Assembly: GCA_947625815.1 (NCBI GenBank)
Contig: CANQPU010000005.1
Location: forward strand, 1-64,000
Reading direction: 5' to 3'
DNA from: an uncultured Oscillospiraceae bacterium
GTDB taxonomy: Bacteria; Bacillota; Clostridia; Oscillospirales; Oscillospiraceae
DNA: 64,000 nt
Both the position numbers and the translations under genes were made by a program. Numbering within the stretch: position 1 is the stretch's first letter; each line of letters begins with the position of its first letter. Below are positions 15,857 through 23,692 of this stretch, piece after piece. Below the pieces are notes generated by a model that saw nothing but the letters and a program-made list of their open reading frames with translations, searched no databases and had not been told where the DNA came from.

Positions 15857-17629
15857 TTATTTCAGGTTGTTCTCCAGAGTCTCCAGGTTCTGCTCCAGCT
15901 CGCGGGGGAGCTTGCCCTCGCCGACTTCACCGAAGAACCTGCGAATATCGGCGGCCTCGTCCTTCCAGACGTCCCTGTCGATGGTCAGCAGCTCCTTCAG
16001 GGTCTCGGGGCTCACCTCGTCCTCGATGCCCTCCAGGTTGATGTCCTCGGGGCGGGGCATATAGCCTATGGGGGTCTCCACGGCATCGACCTTATCGGCG
16101 CAGCGCTTCAGGATCCACTCCAGAACGCGCATGTTGTCGCCGAAGCCCGGCCAGAGGAAGTGGCCCTCATCATCGGTGCGGAACCAGTTGACGTGGAAGA
16201 TCTTGGGAAGCTTGGTGACTCTGGGGTCGCGGCCCATGTCGATCCAGTGCTGCCAGTAGTCGGCCACGTGATAGCCGATAAAGGGCCGCATGGACATGGG
16301 GTCGCGGCGCACCACGCCCACGGCGCCGGTGGCGGCCGCGGTGGTCTCGGAGGCGACGGTGGCTCCCAGGAAGACGCCGTGGTTCCAGTCGCGGGACTGA
16401 TAGACCAGGGGGGCGGTCTTGGCGCGGCGGCCGCCAAAGAGCATGGCGTCCAGAGGCACGCCCTGGGGGTTGTCAAACTCGGGGCTCAGGCAGGGGCAGT
16501 TGCGGGCGGGGGCGGTGAAGCGGGAGTTGGGGTGTGCGCCCTTGGAGCCGTCCTTGGGATCCCAGGGCTCGCCCTTCCAGTTGAGAGCGCCCTCGGGGGG
16601 ATTCTTGTCCATGCCCTCCCACCAGACGGTCCCGTCGGGCTTCAGGACCACATTGGTGAAGATGGTGTTCTTCTTGGTGGACAGCATGGCGTTGGGGTTA
16701 CTCTTCATGGAGGTGCCAGGGGCCACGCCAAAGAAACCGTTCTCAGGGTTCACGGCCCACAGGCGTCCGTCGGGGCCGGGACGGATCCAGGCGATGTCGT
16801 CGCCCACGGTCCAGACCTTGTAGCCCTTGGCCCTGTATCCCTCGGGCGGGATCAGCATGGCAAGGTTCGTCTTGCCGCAGGCGGAGGGGAAGGCGGCGGA
16901 GATATAGTGGACCTCACCATTGGGGAACTCCACGCCCAGAATCAGCATGTGCTCGGCCATCCAGCCCTCGTCACGGCCCAGGCACGAGGCGATGCGCAGG
17001 GCAAAGCACTTCTTGCCCAGCAGGACGTTTCCGCCGTAACCGGAGTTGACGGACATGATCAGGTTCTCCTGGGGGAAGTGGACGATATAGCGCTTCTCGG
17101 GGTCCAGATCGGCCTTGGCGTGGAGGCCCTTGATGAAGTCGGGGCTGTCGCCCAGGGCGTCATAGACGTCCAGGCCCACGCGGGTCATGATGGCCATGGA
17201 GATGACCACATAGATGGAGTCGGTCAGCTCGATGCCGTACTTGGCAAAGGGAGAGCCCACGATGGACATGGAGTAGGGGATGACGTACATGGTGCGGCCC
17301 TTCATGGACCCGTCGTAGATGCCGTAGAGCATGGTCTTCATCTCTTTGGGATCCATCCAGTTGTTGGTGGGGCCGGCGTCCTCCTTTTTCTCACAGCAGA
17401 TAAAGGTCCGGTCCTCCACCCGCGCCACGTCGTTGACGGCGGAGCGGTGATAGACACAGCCGGGCAGCTCCTGATCGTTGAGCTTGATGAGCTCGCCGGT
17501 CTTGTAGCCCTCCTGGCGGAGAGACTCAAGCTGCTCCTCACTGCCGTCGATCCAGACGATCCTGTCGGGCTTCGTGAGGGCGGACATCTCGTCGATCCAA
17601 CTGAGAACGGCCTTGTTTTTGGTGTACAT
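15857..17629 (-). CDS. pckG: Phosphoenolpyruvate carboxykinase (GTP)
   Basis: About 590 residues, the length of GTP-dependent PEPCK. Hallmarks are GPTNNWMDP near 85, the kinase-1a loop FPSACGKTNLAML near 250, VGDDIAWIRPGPDG, NPENGFFGVAPGTS, and SRDWNHGVFLGATVASETTA. It interconverts oxaloacetate and PEP with GTP; in a fermenting anaerobe it can serve gluconeogenesis or PEP carboxylation toward oxaloacetate. ATG 17629 follows the GAGGAGG ribosome site; the frame stays open to a TTG at 17659 but that would place the ribosome site inside the gene. Confidence 0.95.
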   Translation of the reverse strand: MYTKNKAVLSWIDEMSALTKPDRIVWIDGSEEQLESLRQEGYKTGELIKLNDQELPGCVYHRSAVNDVARVEDRTFICCEKKEDAGPTNNWMDPKEMKTMLYGIYDGSMKGRTMYVIPYSMSIVGSPFAKYGIELTDSIYVVISMAIMTRVGLDVYDALGDSPDFIKGLHAKADLDPEKRYIVHFPQENLIMSVNSGYGGNVLLGKKCFALRIASCLGRDEGWMAEHMLILGVEFPNGEVHYISAAFPSACGKTNLAMLIPPEGYRAKGYKVWTVGDDIAWIRPGPDGRLWAVNPENGFFGVAPGTSMKSNPNAMLSTKKNTIFTNVVLKPDGTVWWEGMDKNPPEGALNWKGEPWDPKDGSKGAHPNSRFTAPARNCPCLSPEFDNPQGVPLDAMLFGGRRAKTAPLVYQSRDWNHGVFLGATVASETTAAATGAVGVVRRDPMSMRPFIGYHVADYWQHWIDMGRDPRVTKLPKIFHVNWFRTDDEGHFLWPGFGDNMRVLEWILKRCADKVDAVETPIGYMPRPEDINLEGIEDEVSPETLKELLTIDRDVWKDEAADIRRFFGEVGEGKLPRELEQNLETLENNLK

Positions 17630-17674
17630 GATGCGTAAAACCTCCTCGTAGAGATACAAATTTCGCTGTTTATC

Positions 17675-17704
17675 ATTCTACACTAACCGCACACGGATTT
17701 TCAA
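17675..17704 (-). promoter_or_regulatory. Promoter of pckG
   Basis: On the minus strand TTGAAA (17699-17704) and TAGAAT (17675-17680) are spaced by 18 bases, about 46 bases before ATG 17629. Confidence 0.65.
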
Positions 17705-17762
17705 TGTCACACATGACAAATAATTTGACCCGTTAAATGAATTTTTTGATATTTTCAACTTG

Positions 17763-17803
17763 CAAAAAAATGGGCCCCGACACAAAATCTTGTGTTCAGG
17801 GCC
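17763..17803 (-). terminator. Terminator of the mpg/rsmA/MATE unit
   Basis: A long stem (about 14 bp, GGCC...TTGTGT, with loop AGATT) followed on the minus strand by ATTTTTTT. The stop codon of the mpg gene lies within the hairpin. Confidence 0.85.
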
Positions 17804-18383
17804 TTCCGGATACATATTTATTCCCGGAAACAGTAAATCTCCACAGCCAGTTTTTTGCGTCTCCGGCGTAATCGATGCCGATCCTGGGGGAGACCGCCAC
17901 ATCAAGATCCCGGCGGCCCTCCAGGACCGTCAGAGGCGAGTCCGGCTCATAAAGCCTGGCCCCGTATTCCTCCCGCGTTATCCCCATCGCCATGGTGAGC
18001 TTGCCCGGCCCGGAGCACAGAGACGTAAGCCCGCCGGTGCCGCGGCGCCGGCTCATGATGTGGATCCCCTCCACGGGCTCCAGCGCCCGGATGAGGACGC
18101 AGTCCGGCGAATCCGCGGGCCCGCAGGAGAGGTTGAGGCACCAGTACATGCCGTAGATGAGGTAGATATAGGCCAGCCCCTTGCCCTCATAGAGCGCCCG
18201 GACCCGCTGGGTGCGGCCCTTGTAGGAGTGGGCCGCCGGGTCAAGAGCGCCGCGATAGGCCTCCGTCTCCACGATCACGCCCCGGGTCTCCGCGCCGCCG
18301 GCCCGGGAAACAAGGGTACACCCCAGAAGCTCCCTGGCCACGGTGAGGGTATCCCGGCAATAAAAATCCAGCGGCAGGATCAT
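17796..18383 (-). CDS. mpg: 3-methyladenine DNA glycosylase (AAG/MPG family)
   Basis: A 195-residue base-excision repair enzyme. It carries the family motifs LLGCTLVSR, VETEAYRGALDPAAHSYKG (catalytic Glu), YLIYGMYWCLNLSCG and SGPGKLTMAMGI. It removes alkylated purines such as 3-methyladenine and hypoxanthine. Its ATG overlaps the rsmA stop by four bases (ATGA), so it is translationally coupled to rsmA. Length and motifs are complete. Confidence 0.95.
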   Translation of the reverse strand: MILPLDFYCRDTLTVARELLGCTLVSRAGGAETRGVIVETEAYRGALDPAAHSYKGRTQRVRALYEGKGLAYIYLIYGMYWCLNLSCGPADSPDCVLIRALEPVEGIHIMSRRRGTGGLTSLCSGPGKLTMAMGITREEYGARLYEPDSPLTVLEGRRDLDVAVSPRIGIDYAGDAKNWLWRFTVSGNKYVSGRP

Positions 18384-19240
18384 CCGAGCACACCCCCGAT
18401 TGCCCGCGTAAGCGCGGCAAAATCCTGAATGGACAGCGTTTCTCCCCGGACGGACCGCGAAAGCCCCGCCCCGTCGAGGGCGGCGGCCAGGGCGTCCCGG
18501 TCGAGCTCCCCCGCGAACCCGACGGCCAGGGCGTTGTAGAGCGTCTTTCGCCGCTGATTGAAGGCGGCGCGGACGATCTTGAAGAAAAGCGCCTCGTCCA
18601 CATCGGCGGCAGGCGCCTCCCGGCGCTTCAGGTGGATGACGGAGCTCGTGACCTTCGGGCGCGGCTCAAAACAGCAGGGCGGCACGTCAAAAAGCCGCCG
18701 CGGCTCGGTGTAAAAATTGACGAAGATCCCAAAAGCCCCGTATTCCGCCGTTCCGGGATCCGCGCAGATCCTCTGCGCCACCTCCCGCTGGATCATCACG
18801 GTAACTGTCTCAAAAACCCCGCACTCGATGAGCTTCGTCAGCACGGGCGAGGTGATATTGTAGGGCAGATTGGCGCAGACGGCGGGGGAGAGGCCGTGAA
18901 AATGCTCCTCCACCAGGGCCCCGGGATCGGTTTTCATCACGTCGGCGTTCAGGACCGTCACATTTTCAAGATGGCCGACCGTCTCGTCCAGGACCGGCAT
19001 CAGCCGCGGGTCCACCTCCAGCGCCAGCACCTTGCCGGCCCTTTTCGCCAGTTCCGCCGTCAGGCACCCGACCCCCGGCCCGATCTCCAGAACGCCGGCG
19101 CGTCCGTCTACCCCGGACTCCGCCGCGATCCGCTCCGGCACCCAGGAGGCAATGAGAAAATTCTGCCCCCTGGCCTTGGAAAAATGAAATCCGTTCCGCT
19201 CCAAAAGCTGCATCACGGTCTTTAGATCCGTAAGCTCCAT
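18380..19240 (-). CDS. rsmA: 16S rRNA (adenine(1518)-N6/adenine(1519)-N6)-dimethyltransferase
   Basis: A 286-residue SAM-dependent methyltransferase that dimethylates two adjacent adenines near the 3' end of 16S rRNA during small-subunit assembly. Motifs seen are SKARGQNFL, VLEIGPGVGCLT (SAM loop), VDPRLMPVL and ANLPYNITSPVL (catalytic NLPY). ATG 19240 (MELTDLKTV) follows GGGAGG; upstream in-frame codons to 19273 would overlap the neighbouring MATE gene and lack a ribosome site. It forms a coupled pair with mpg. Confidence 0.93.
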   Translation of the reverse strand: MELTDLKTVMQLLERNGFHFSKARGQNFLIASWVPERIAAESGVDGRAGVLEIGPGVGCLTAELAKRAGKVLALEVDPRLMPVLDETVGHLENVTVLNADVMKTDPGALVEEHFHGLSPAVCANLPYNITSPVLTKLIECGVFETVTVMIQREVAQRICADPGTAEYGAFGIFVNFYTEPRRLFDVPPCCFEPRPKVTSSVIHLKRREAPAADVDEALFFKIVRAAFNQRRKTLYNALAVGFAGELDRDALAAALDGAGLSRSVRGETLSIQDFAALTRAIGGVLG

Positions 19241-19269
19241 ATAGCCTCCCTCACAGTCCCGACAGGTCC

Positions 19270-20688
19270 TCAAGCCGCCTCGCCTGTCCCGTCCGGTCCG
19301 GCCTTCTCCGGGCCGTCAGGCCCCAGCGCCCGGCGCTCGTAGATCCGGTAGACCACGAGGGACAAAATAACGGTCAGGGTATCGGCAGCCAGTTGGCTCC
19401 AGACGATGCCGTACATGCCGAAAAAGTGGTTGAGGACAAAGAGCATGGGGATGTTGAAGACGGCCCAGCGAGTGACGCCCAGAAACAGGGCGTAGCCGCC
19501 CTTTCCAAAGCCGTTGAACAGATACACATGGAAAAAGCACAGGAACATCATGACAGTTGCCAGGACCCGCGCGCGGAGAAATTTGGTGCCCAGGGCGGCG
19601 GTAGCGGCGTTGTCGATGAAAAAGTCCATGATGGGGCCGGCGAAGATCTCATAGAGGGCGATGCTGACCGCGGCGCACCCCAGCCCCAGCATCAGGGAGA
19701 AACGCTTGGTCTCCCGGAGCCGCTTTAAGTTCCTGGCCGAGTAGTTGTAGGCGATAATGGGCATCATCCCCTGGCATATGCCGATCCCCACGTTGAGGGG
19801 CAGACGTTCCACCTTCAGGACGATCCCGATGGCCGCCAGGGCCTCCTCCACCTCCACATAGCCGCTCATGAGCTTGTCGATGACCATGTAGTCTAAGTCA
19901 AAGAGAAGAGTGGTAATAGAGGAGGGAATGCCCACGGCGAAGATACCGAAGATGCTCTTCCTGTCCGGCAGGTCGCGGGGGGAGACCAGGCGCAGTATGC
20001 CGCCGGAGGAGCGCATCCGGATCAAGGTCAGGATAAAATAACCGCAGGCGATGCAGTTGGAGATACAAGTGGCCGCGCCGGCGCCCACTACCTCCATGCC
20101 GTCCGGCAGGAGCACGAACATGAAGATGGGGTCCAGGATGATGTTGATGACGCCGCCCATGGTGATGCCGAAGCCCGCCTTTTTTGACTCGCCCACGCTG
20201 CGAATGAGGTTTGCCAGGGTGTTGGACAGCACCGTGGGCACGCCGCCGCAGACGATGACAAAGAAGGCATAGGAGCTGGCGTATTTGTAGTTCGCGTCGT
20301 TGGCCCCCAAAGCGTGCATCAGGGGCCGCATGAAGCACAGCACCCCCACGGAGAAGAGCGCCGCCGTCAGCGCCCCCAGATAGACGCAAAAGCTGTAAAC
20401 CTTTCTCGCCTCCTCCGGGCGCTTTTGCCCCAGGAGCCTGGAAATGAGGGCCCCGCCGCCGATCCCCGCAAGCCCGGAGATGGACAGGGAGATATTGAAG
20501 ATAGGCAGAATGAGGGACACCCCGCCCACCATGAAATTATTGCCCGTGCGCCCCAGAAAAAAGGTGTCCGCCATATTGTAAATGAGGACGATGAGCTGAC
20601 TGATCACCGTGGGGACAGCCATTTTCAGCACCGCCCGCGGTACGGGCAGATTCTCAAATACATCCGTGTTGTCAGAGATCTTTCTCAT
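19270..20688 (-). CDS. MATE-family multidrug/cation efflux transporter
   Basis: A 472-residue protein with twelve hydrophobic segments in the two-bundle MATE arrangement. Typical sequences include AVPTVISQLIVLIYNMADTF in helix 1, GIGGGALISRLLGQKR after helix 2 and GITMGGVINIILDPIFMFVL in helix 5. It would extrude cationic drugs or metabolites using a sodium or proton gradient. It lies 30 bases upstream of rsmA on the same strand, and its substrate cannot be read from the sequence. Confidence 0.93.
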   Translation of the reverse strand: MRKISDNTDVFENLPVPRAVLKMAVPTVISQLIVLIYNMADTFFLGRTGNNFMVGGVSLILPIFNISLSISGLAGIGGGALISRLLGQKRPEEARKVYSFCVYLGALTAALFSVGVLCFMRPLMHALGANDANYKYASSYAFFVIVCGGVPTVLSNTLANLIRSVGESKKAGFGITMGGVINIILDPIFMFVLLPDGMEVVGAGAATCISNCIACGYFILTLIRMRSSGGILRLVSPRDLPDRKSIFGIFAVGIPSSITTLLFDLDYMVIDKLMSGYVEVEEALAAIGIVLKVERLPLNVGIGICQGMMPIIAYNYSARNLKRLRETKRFSLMLGLGCAAVSIALYEIFAGPIMDFFIDNAATAALGTKFLRARVLATVMMFLCFFHVYLFNGFGKGGYALFLGVTRWAVFNIPMLFVLNHFFGMYGIVWSQLAADTLTVILSLVVYRIYERRALGPDGPEKAGPDGTGEAA

Positions 20689-20718
20689 ATTTCCCCTCTC
20701 AGCCCTTGTGAGTCACAG

Positions 20719-20750
20719 GAAAGCCCTGGGACGGTCGTCCCAGGGCTTTC
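20719..20750 (-). terminator. Hairpin behind the displaced tRNA-Pro 3' end
   Basis: A perfect 14-bp stem (20719-20732 with 20737-20750), loop GGTC. Its arms begin AAAGCC and end GGCTTT, like the hairpin that follows the intact tRNA-Pro at 23456-23488, so it is probably the original tRNA terminator. Confidence 0.6.
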
Positions 20751-20771
20751 TTGGTCCGAGTGACTGGATTC
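20747..20771 (-). repeat. Displaced 3' end of tRNA-Pro(GGG), candidate attachment-site copy
   Basis: These 25 bases are identical to 23488-23512, which covers the last 20 bases of tRNA-Pro(GGG) including CCA plus 5 bases beyond. They do not match the other tRNA-Pro (CGG, 28901-28977) at several positions, so they derive from the GGG gene. The layout, with a complete tRNA at one end and a 3' fragment at the other, is what site-specific integration into a tRNA leaves. Confidence 0.8.
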
Positions 20772-21073
20772 AAATTGTCCGCTATCATTTTCCACCTATT
20801 TTATCCTATGCGGAACAAGTCAAACACGGTCAAACCCATAGCCAAAAAACAAGAAGCCCTGCTGAATTTTCCTGGCCTATAATGCCCTGAATTATTTTGT
20901 AAAGGGAAAAAATAAGGGAAAAAATCAAGGGCATATTTTGAAGATCCTAAGGGTAAAAAGCCACGGTCTGCAATAATTGCGGACCGTGGTCTTATTATAG
21001 TCACATGAGATGGAAATGTCAAATGAAAATTTCCGTGAAAAACCGGCATCATTAAAAGCTCATAAGCTGAAAA

Positions 21074-21107
21074 AGACGGCAGGTTCGCTTTCTGTCGCCT
21101 TTTTTTC
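21074..21107 (+). terminator. Possible terminator upstream of the islet PadR gene
   Basis: Imperfect stem GACGGCAG/CTGTCGCC with a 9-base loop followed by seven T residues. It would insulate the operon from upstream transcription. Confidence 0.5.
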
Positions 21108-21115
21108 GTTGGGTA

Positions 21116-21144
21116 TTGACAAGGCAAATACTTCGTGATATGAT
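21116..21144 (+). promoter_or_regulatory. Promoter and probable operator of the islet PadR operon
   Basis: TTGACA (21116-21121) and TATGAT (21139-21144) are spaced by 17 bases. An inverted repeat GATAT-GATGT-ATATC (21137-21151) overlaps the -10 box and is a good candidate for the PadR binding site. Confidence 0.75.
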
Positions 21145-21168
21145 GTATATCGTGACAGGAGGTATGAT

Positions 21169-21489
21169 GTGGATATTCAGTTGAAACGCGGTCTGTTGGA
21201 CGTGTGTGTTTTAGCGGCGATTAAAGGCAAAGATTCATACGGTTATCAAATCATGAAAGATATGAAGCCATATCTTGAGCTTTCCGAATCGACCTTATAT
21301 ACCATTCTGAAACGCCTGGAAACAGCAAATATGCTGACCGTTCGCACCGCAGAACACGGCGGCCGCCTCAGAAAATATTATCATATTACCGGCGCGGGGC
21401 TAAAGCGCATCGAAGACTTCAAGGACGAATGGAAAGAAATACTGTCTATATACCGGTTTGTAACCAAGGAGGGTGATGGAAATGAATAA
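21169..21489 (+). CDS. PadR-family transcriptional regulator (islet copy)
   Basis: A 106-residue winged-helix protein starting at GTG 21169, six bases after AGGAGG. Signatures LKRGLLDVCVLAAIKGKDSY, SESTLYTILKRLET and GRLRKYYHIT align residue by residue with the PadR at 7314-7637, so the two are paralogues, one in the host-like background and one in the islet. It leads a three-gene operon in which each gene overlaps the next by a few bases. It most likely represses this operon until an envelope signal arrives. Confidence 0.92.
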   Translation: MDIQLKRGLLDVCVLAAIKGKDSYGYQIMKDMKPYLELSESTLYTILKRLETANMLTVRTAEHGGRLRKYYHITGAGLKRIEDFKDEWKEILSIYRFVTKEGDGNE

Positions 21490-22075
21490 GCGGGATTTTC
21501 TTGCCCGGCTTCGCAACGGCTTGTCCGGCATGCCGCAGGATGATATAGAAGAACGGCTGATTTTTTACAGTGAAATGATCGATGACCGCATGGAGGAGGG
21601 GCTCTCGGAGGCCGAAGCGGTGAAATCGATCGGAACAGTGGACGATGTTGTTTCGCAAATATTGACGGATACACCGATCACAAGTCTGGTCAAAGAGAAA
21701 GTCAAGCCGGGAAGATCCATGAGATCGTGGGAGATCGTACTTCTTGTATTAGGGTTTCCGGTATGGTTTCCTCTTTTGATCGCCGCCGTTGCCGTAATTC
21801 TCGCGGTCTATATTGTCGTGTGGTCGGCGGTCATCTCGTTGTGGGCAGTAGAAGTGTCCTTTTGGGCCGGCACCCTTGGCGGAGTAATTTCGGCATTCGC
21901 TGTTCAGGGCAACGGGATCAGGGAAATCGTGATGTTCTCGATCGGCCTCTGCTGCGCCGGTCTGTCTATTTATCTCTTCTTCGGGTGCAAGGCTGTGACA
22001 AAAGGAACCTTAAAGCTGACAAAATGGGCGGCTTTGTGGTTCAAATCTCTGTTTGTCGGAAAGGAGGCGGCATGA
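21482..22075 (+). CDS. HAAS-domain (DUF1700) membrane protein
   Basis: About 197 residues. The first 60 (MNKRDFLARLRNGLSGMPQD, YSEMIDDRMEEGLSEAEAV) form the HAAS domain, closely matching the N-terminus of the protein at 6245-7327. Then come three to four membrane helices (about 80-105, 108-125, 135-165). ATG 21482 is chosen over the GTG/ATG at 21473/21476 for its spacing from AGGAGG at 21467-21472. It overlaps the PadR gene by 8 bases and the next start lies at its stop codon. HAAS proteins are thought to act with PadR partners in signal sensing. Confidence 0.85.
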   Translation: MNKRDFLARLRNGLSGMPQDDIEERLIFYSEMIDDRMEEGLSEAEAVKSIGTVDDVVSQILTDTPITSLVKEKVKPGRSMRSWEIVLLVLGFPVWFPLLIAAVAVILAVYIVVWSAVISLWAVEVSFWAGTLGGVISAFAVQGNGIREIVMFSIGLCCAGLSIYLFFGCKAVTKGTLKLTKWAALWFKSLFVGKEAA

Positions 22076-23040
22076 TGGGCAAAGCAGTAAAAATATGGCT
22101 GATAGTCGCGCTGGCTTTAGTCGCGCTTGGCGGAATTCTTTTTACAGGCGCGATGTTTGCAAACGGTTGGGATTTTAACAAGATCAGTACGGTTACATAT
22201 ATAACCAACATCTATGAGGTAGACGGTGATTTTAAAAGCATATCCATCGACGTTGAAACGACCAAAATTGAGTTTGCTCCCGCCGACGACGGACGATGCA
22301 AAATCGTTTGCTTTGAAGATGAAAAGGTAAGACATTCCGCTTCCGTACAAAACGGTACGCTGGTGATCGATACGGTCGATACCCGCAAATGGTATGAACA
22401 TTTTTCCTTTTCTTTTAGTCAACCGCAGATGACCATATATCTACCGCGCAATGAGTACGATTCCCTGTTCATAGAGACGGATACGGGCGATATTGTGATC
22501 CCAAAGGATTTTTCCTTTGATACGCTTAAAATTGACGGCGATACCTCCGATGTGGATTGCTTCGCGTCCGCCTCACATGGCATTGAGATCAAATTGAGCA
22601 CCGGTGATATCCGATTGGAAGAGATCGCGACAGAACAACTCAAGCTCACAACGGACACAGGTAGAATTCAGGTAAACACAACGGACATCGGCGCAAATAT
22701 CAGAATTGAAACGGATACGGGAAAGGTAGAGCTCACGAATACCTCCTGCAAGGATCTTTATGCGGAAAGCGATACCGGCTCCATAACATTAAAAAATGTG
22801 ATTGGGGCAGGAAACTTTACCATTAAAAGCGATACCGGCAGCATAACATTTGACCACAGCGACGCCGCCGAGATATCCGTCAAAACGGATACAGGAGACG
22901 TTACAGGCACCTTACTTTCCGATAAGGTTTTCCTGACCGAAACCTCCACCGGCCGGATCTCCGTGCCGAAAACAATAACGGGCGGTAAATGTGAGCTCAA
23001 AACATCCACCGGAGATATTAAAATTGAGATTATATCTTGA
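22075..23040 (+). CDS. DUF4097 beta-repeat surface protein with N-terminal membrane anchor
   Basis: About 321 residues. A membrane helix (about 5-28, KIWLIVALALVALGGILFTG) is followed by an outside domain with at least ten repeats built on T-D/S-T-G-D/S/R turns: ETDTGDIVI, KLSTGDIRL, TTDTGRIQV, ETDTGKVEL, ESDTGSITL, KSDTGSITF, KTDTGDVTG, ETSTGRISV, KTSTGDIKI. This is the DUF4097 pattern, expected to fold as a right-handed beta solenoid; the regular Asp/Thr ladder could bind metal or a surface. ATG 22075 and 22072 are both possible after AGGAGG. No ligand is known. Confidence 0.85.
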   Translation: MGKAVKIWLIVALALVALGGILFTGAMFANGWDFNKISTVTYITNIYEVDGDFKSISIDVETTKIEFAPADDGRCKIVCFEDEKVRHSASVQNGTLVIDTVDTRKWYEHFSFSFSQPQMTIYLPRNEYDSLFIETDTGDIVIPKDFSFDTLKIDGDTSDVDCFASASHGIEIKLSTGDIRLEEIATEQLKLTTDTGRIQVNTTDIGANIRIETDTGKVELTNTSCKDLYAESDTGSITLKNVIGAGNFTIKSDTGSITFDHSDAAEISVKTDTGDVTGTLLSDKVFLTETSTGRISVPKTITGGKCELKTSTGDIKIEIIS

Positions 23041-23204
23041 CATTTTAAGTAAATCGTTTTCACCCTTTGCCCATGGAGGAGTGCGTACGCTTCACCGTTT
23101 CCCTTGTCGTTTTCAAGTGGCGGGGGCGGATGAAGCGGCGGAAAGCGGGATGAGACATCAAAACTGTCCAGGGGAATCTCAGCCATCACACAGCGTCCGG
23201 AACA
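23041..23204. other. Gene-free stretch between the DUF4097 gene and the structured element
   Basis: No supportable gene, promoter or terminator is seen here. Base composition becomes mixed. Short open frames exist on both strands but lack ribosome sites and recognisable protein sequence. It may be the worn end of a transposed segment. Confidence 0.4.
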
Positions 23205-23447
23205 GTCACAACCTCCGGCTAAGCCGGAGGCTTGATTAGGCCCTATAAGGGCCTTTTACCGGCAAGCGTCTCAAGACGCACCGAATTTCTGTCGCTCGCA
23301 TCACTTGCCCTACGCCCCGTAAACGGGCTTATCCGCTTGCTTGTGACGTGTCTGTATTCGTAACCTGCTATTATAGCGGCTCGCTTCGCTCGATACTTTT
23401 AGCTAAAGCCTATTTTGCCCCCCGGCATAGCCGGGGGTTCTTGTGAC
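23205..23447 (+). ncRNA. Highly structured noncoding element with inverted ends (HEARO/omega-RNA-like or IS605-related candidate)
   Basis: A 243-base noncoding segment bounded by GTCACAA (23205-23211) and TTGTGAC (23441-23447). Each end carries a closely related hairpin with a 3-base loop (CCTCCGGC/GCCGGAGG at 23212-23230 and CCCCCGGC/GCCGGGGG at 23419-23437). Inside are further hairpins: AGGCCCT/AGGGCCT (23238-23254), GCGTCT/AGACGC (23266-23279) and CCCG/CGGG (23316-23327). Such dense pairing with no reading frame suggests a structured RNA or a non-autonomous mobile element. The GTGA at the right edge fits the reported insertion preference of HEARO elements, but the class is my guess and the strand is uncertain. 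Confidence 0.5.
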
Positions 23448-23455
23448 ACAACAAG

Positions 23456-23488
23456 AAAGCCTTAGAGTCATTGCAACTCTAAGGCTTT
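23456..23488 (-). terminator. Hairpin following tRNA-Pro(GGG)
   Basis: A perfect 13-bp stem (23456-23468 with 23476-23488) and 7-base loop, directly downstream of the tRNA on the minus strand, followed by CTTG. The T run is partly inside the stem. Confidence 0.65.
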
Positions 23489-23492
23489 TTCT

Positions 23493-23569
23493 TGGTCCGA
23501 GTGACTGGATTCGAACCAGCGGCCTCTTGAACCCCATTCAAGCGCGATACCAAACTTCGCCACACCCGG
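23493..23569 (-). tRNA. tRNA-Pro (anticodon GGG)
   Basis: Acceptor arms CCGGGTG and CACTCGG pair (one G-U) and are followed by an encoded ACCA. The anticodon arm is CTTGA-ATGGGGT-TCAAG, giving anticodon GGG. The T arm is GCTGG-TTCGAAT-CCAGT. It is 77 bases long. Its last 20 bases recur at 20752-20771. Confidence 0.93.
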
Positions 23570-23589
23570 TTATTTTTTTGTGCGCACGT

Positions 23590-23618
23590 ATCATAACATA
23601 TATCCGCTCGCTTTGCAA
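23590..23618 (-). promoter_or_regulatory. Promoter of tRNA-Pro(GGG)
   Basis: On the minus strand TTGCAA (23613-23618) and TATGAT (23590-23595) are spaced by 17 bases, about 20 bases before the tRNA. Confidence 0.65.
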
Positions 23619-23692
23619 GCATAATTTTAAAATTTTTTCTTTCGCCCGCCCGAGCCGGTCCGGGCCGTCGGCCGGGCGCTCTATATTTCATA

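Larger units (their letters stand above)
20689..21115. other. Gene-free stretch at the left end of the tRNA-Pro islet
   Basis: About 430 bases with no supportable gene. It holds the MATE gene upstream region, a hairpin (20719-20750), a copy of the tRNA-Pro 3' end (20747-20771), then visibly AT-richer DNA with purine-rich direct repeats (AAGGGAAAAAAT twice, about 20900-20930), an imperfect hairpin at 20961-20990 and a second one with a T run at 21074-21107. Composition changes sharply at about 20772. Confidence 0.6.
20772..23487. mobile_element. Putative 2.7-kb genomic islet in tRNA-Pro(GGG)
   Basis: The DNA between the two 25-bp repeats is AT-richer than its surroundings and carries a PadR/HAAS/DUF4097 operon plus a structured noncoding element. 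No integrase, transposase or replication gene is visible, so it would be a deleted or trans-mobilised element. The boundaries rest on the repeats only. Confidence 0.6.

Noticed and set aside
14672..17638. Plus-strand open frame of about 988 codons
   Set aside because: It is antisense to mutY and pckG, both with clear catalytic motifs; the translation shows no domain and is a product of high GC.
22480..23037. CRISPR-like or tandem DNA repeat
   Set aside because: Repetition is at protein level (beta-strand turns); DNA copies are diverged and lack unique spacers of even size.
23041..23239. Small protein-coding gene between DUF4097 and the structured element
   Set aside because: No ribosome site, no protein-like sequence, and overlap with the hairpin region.
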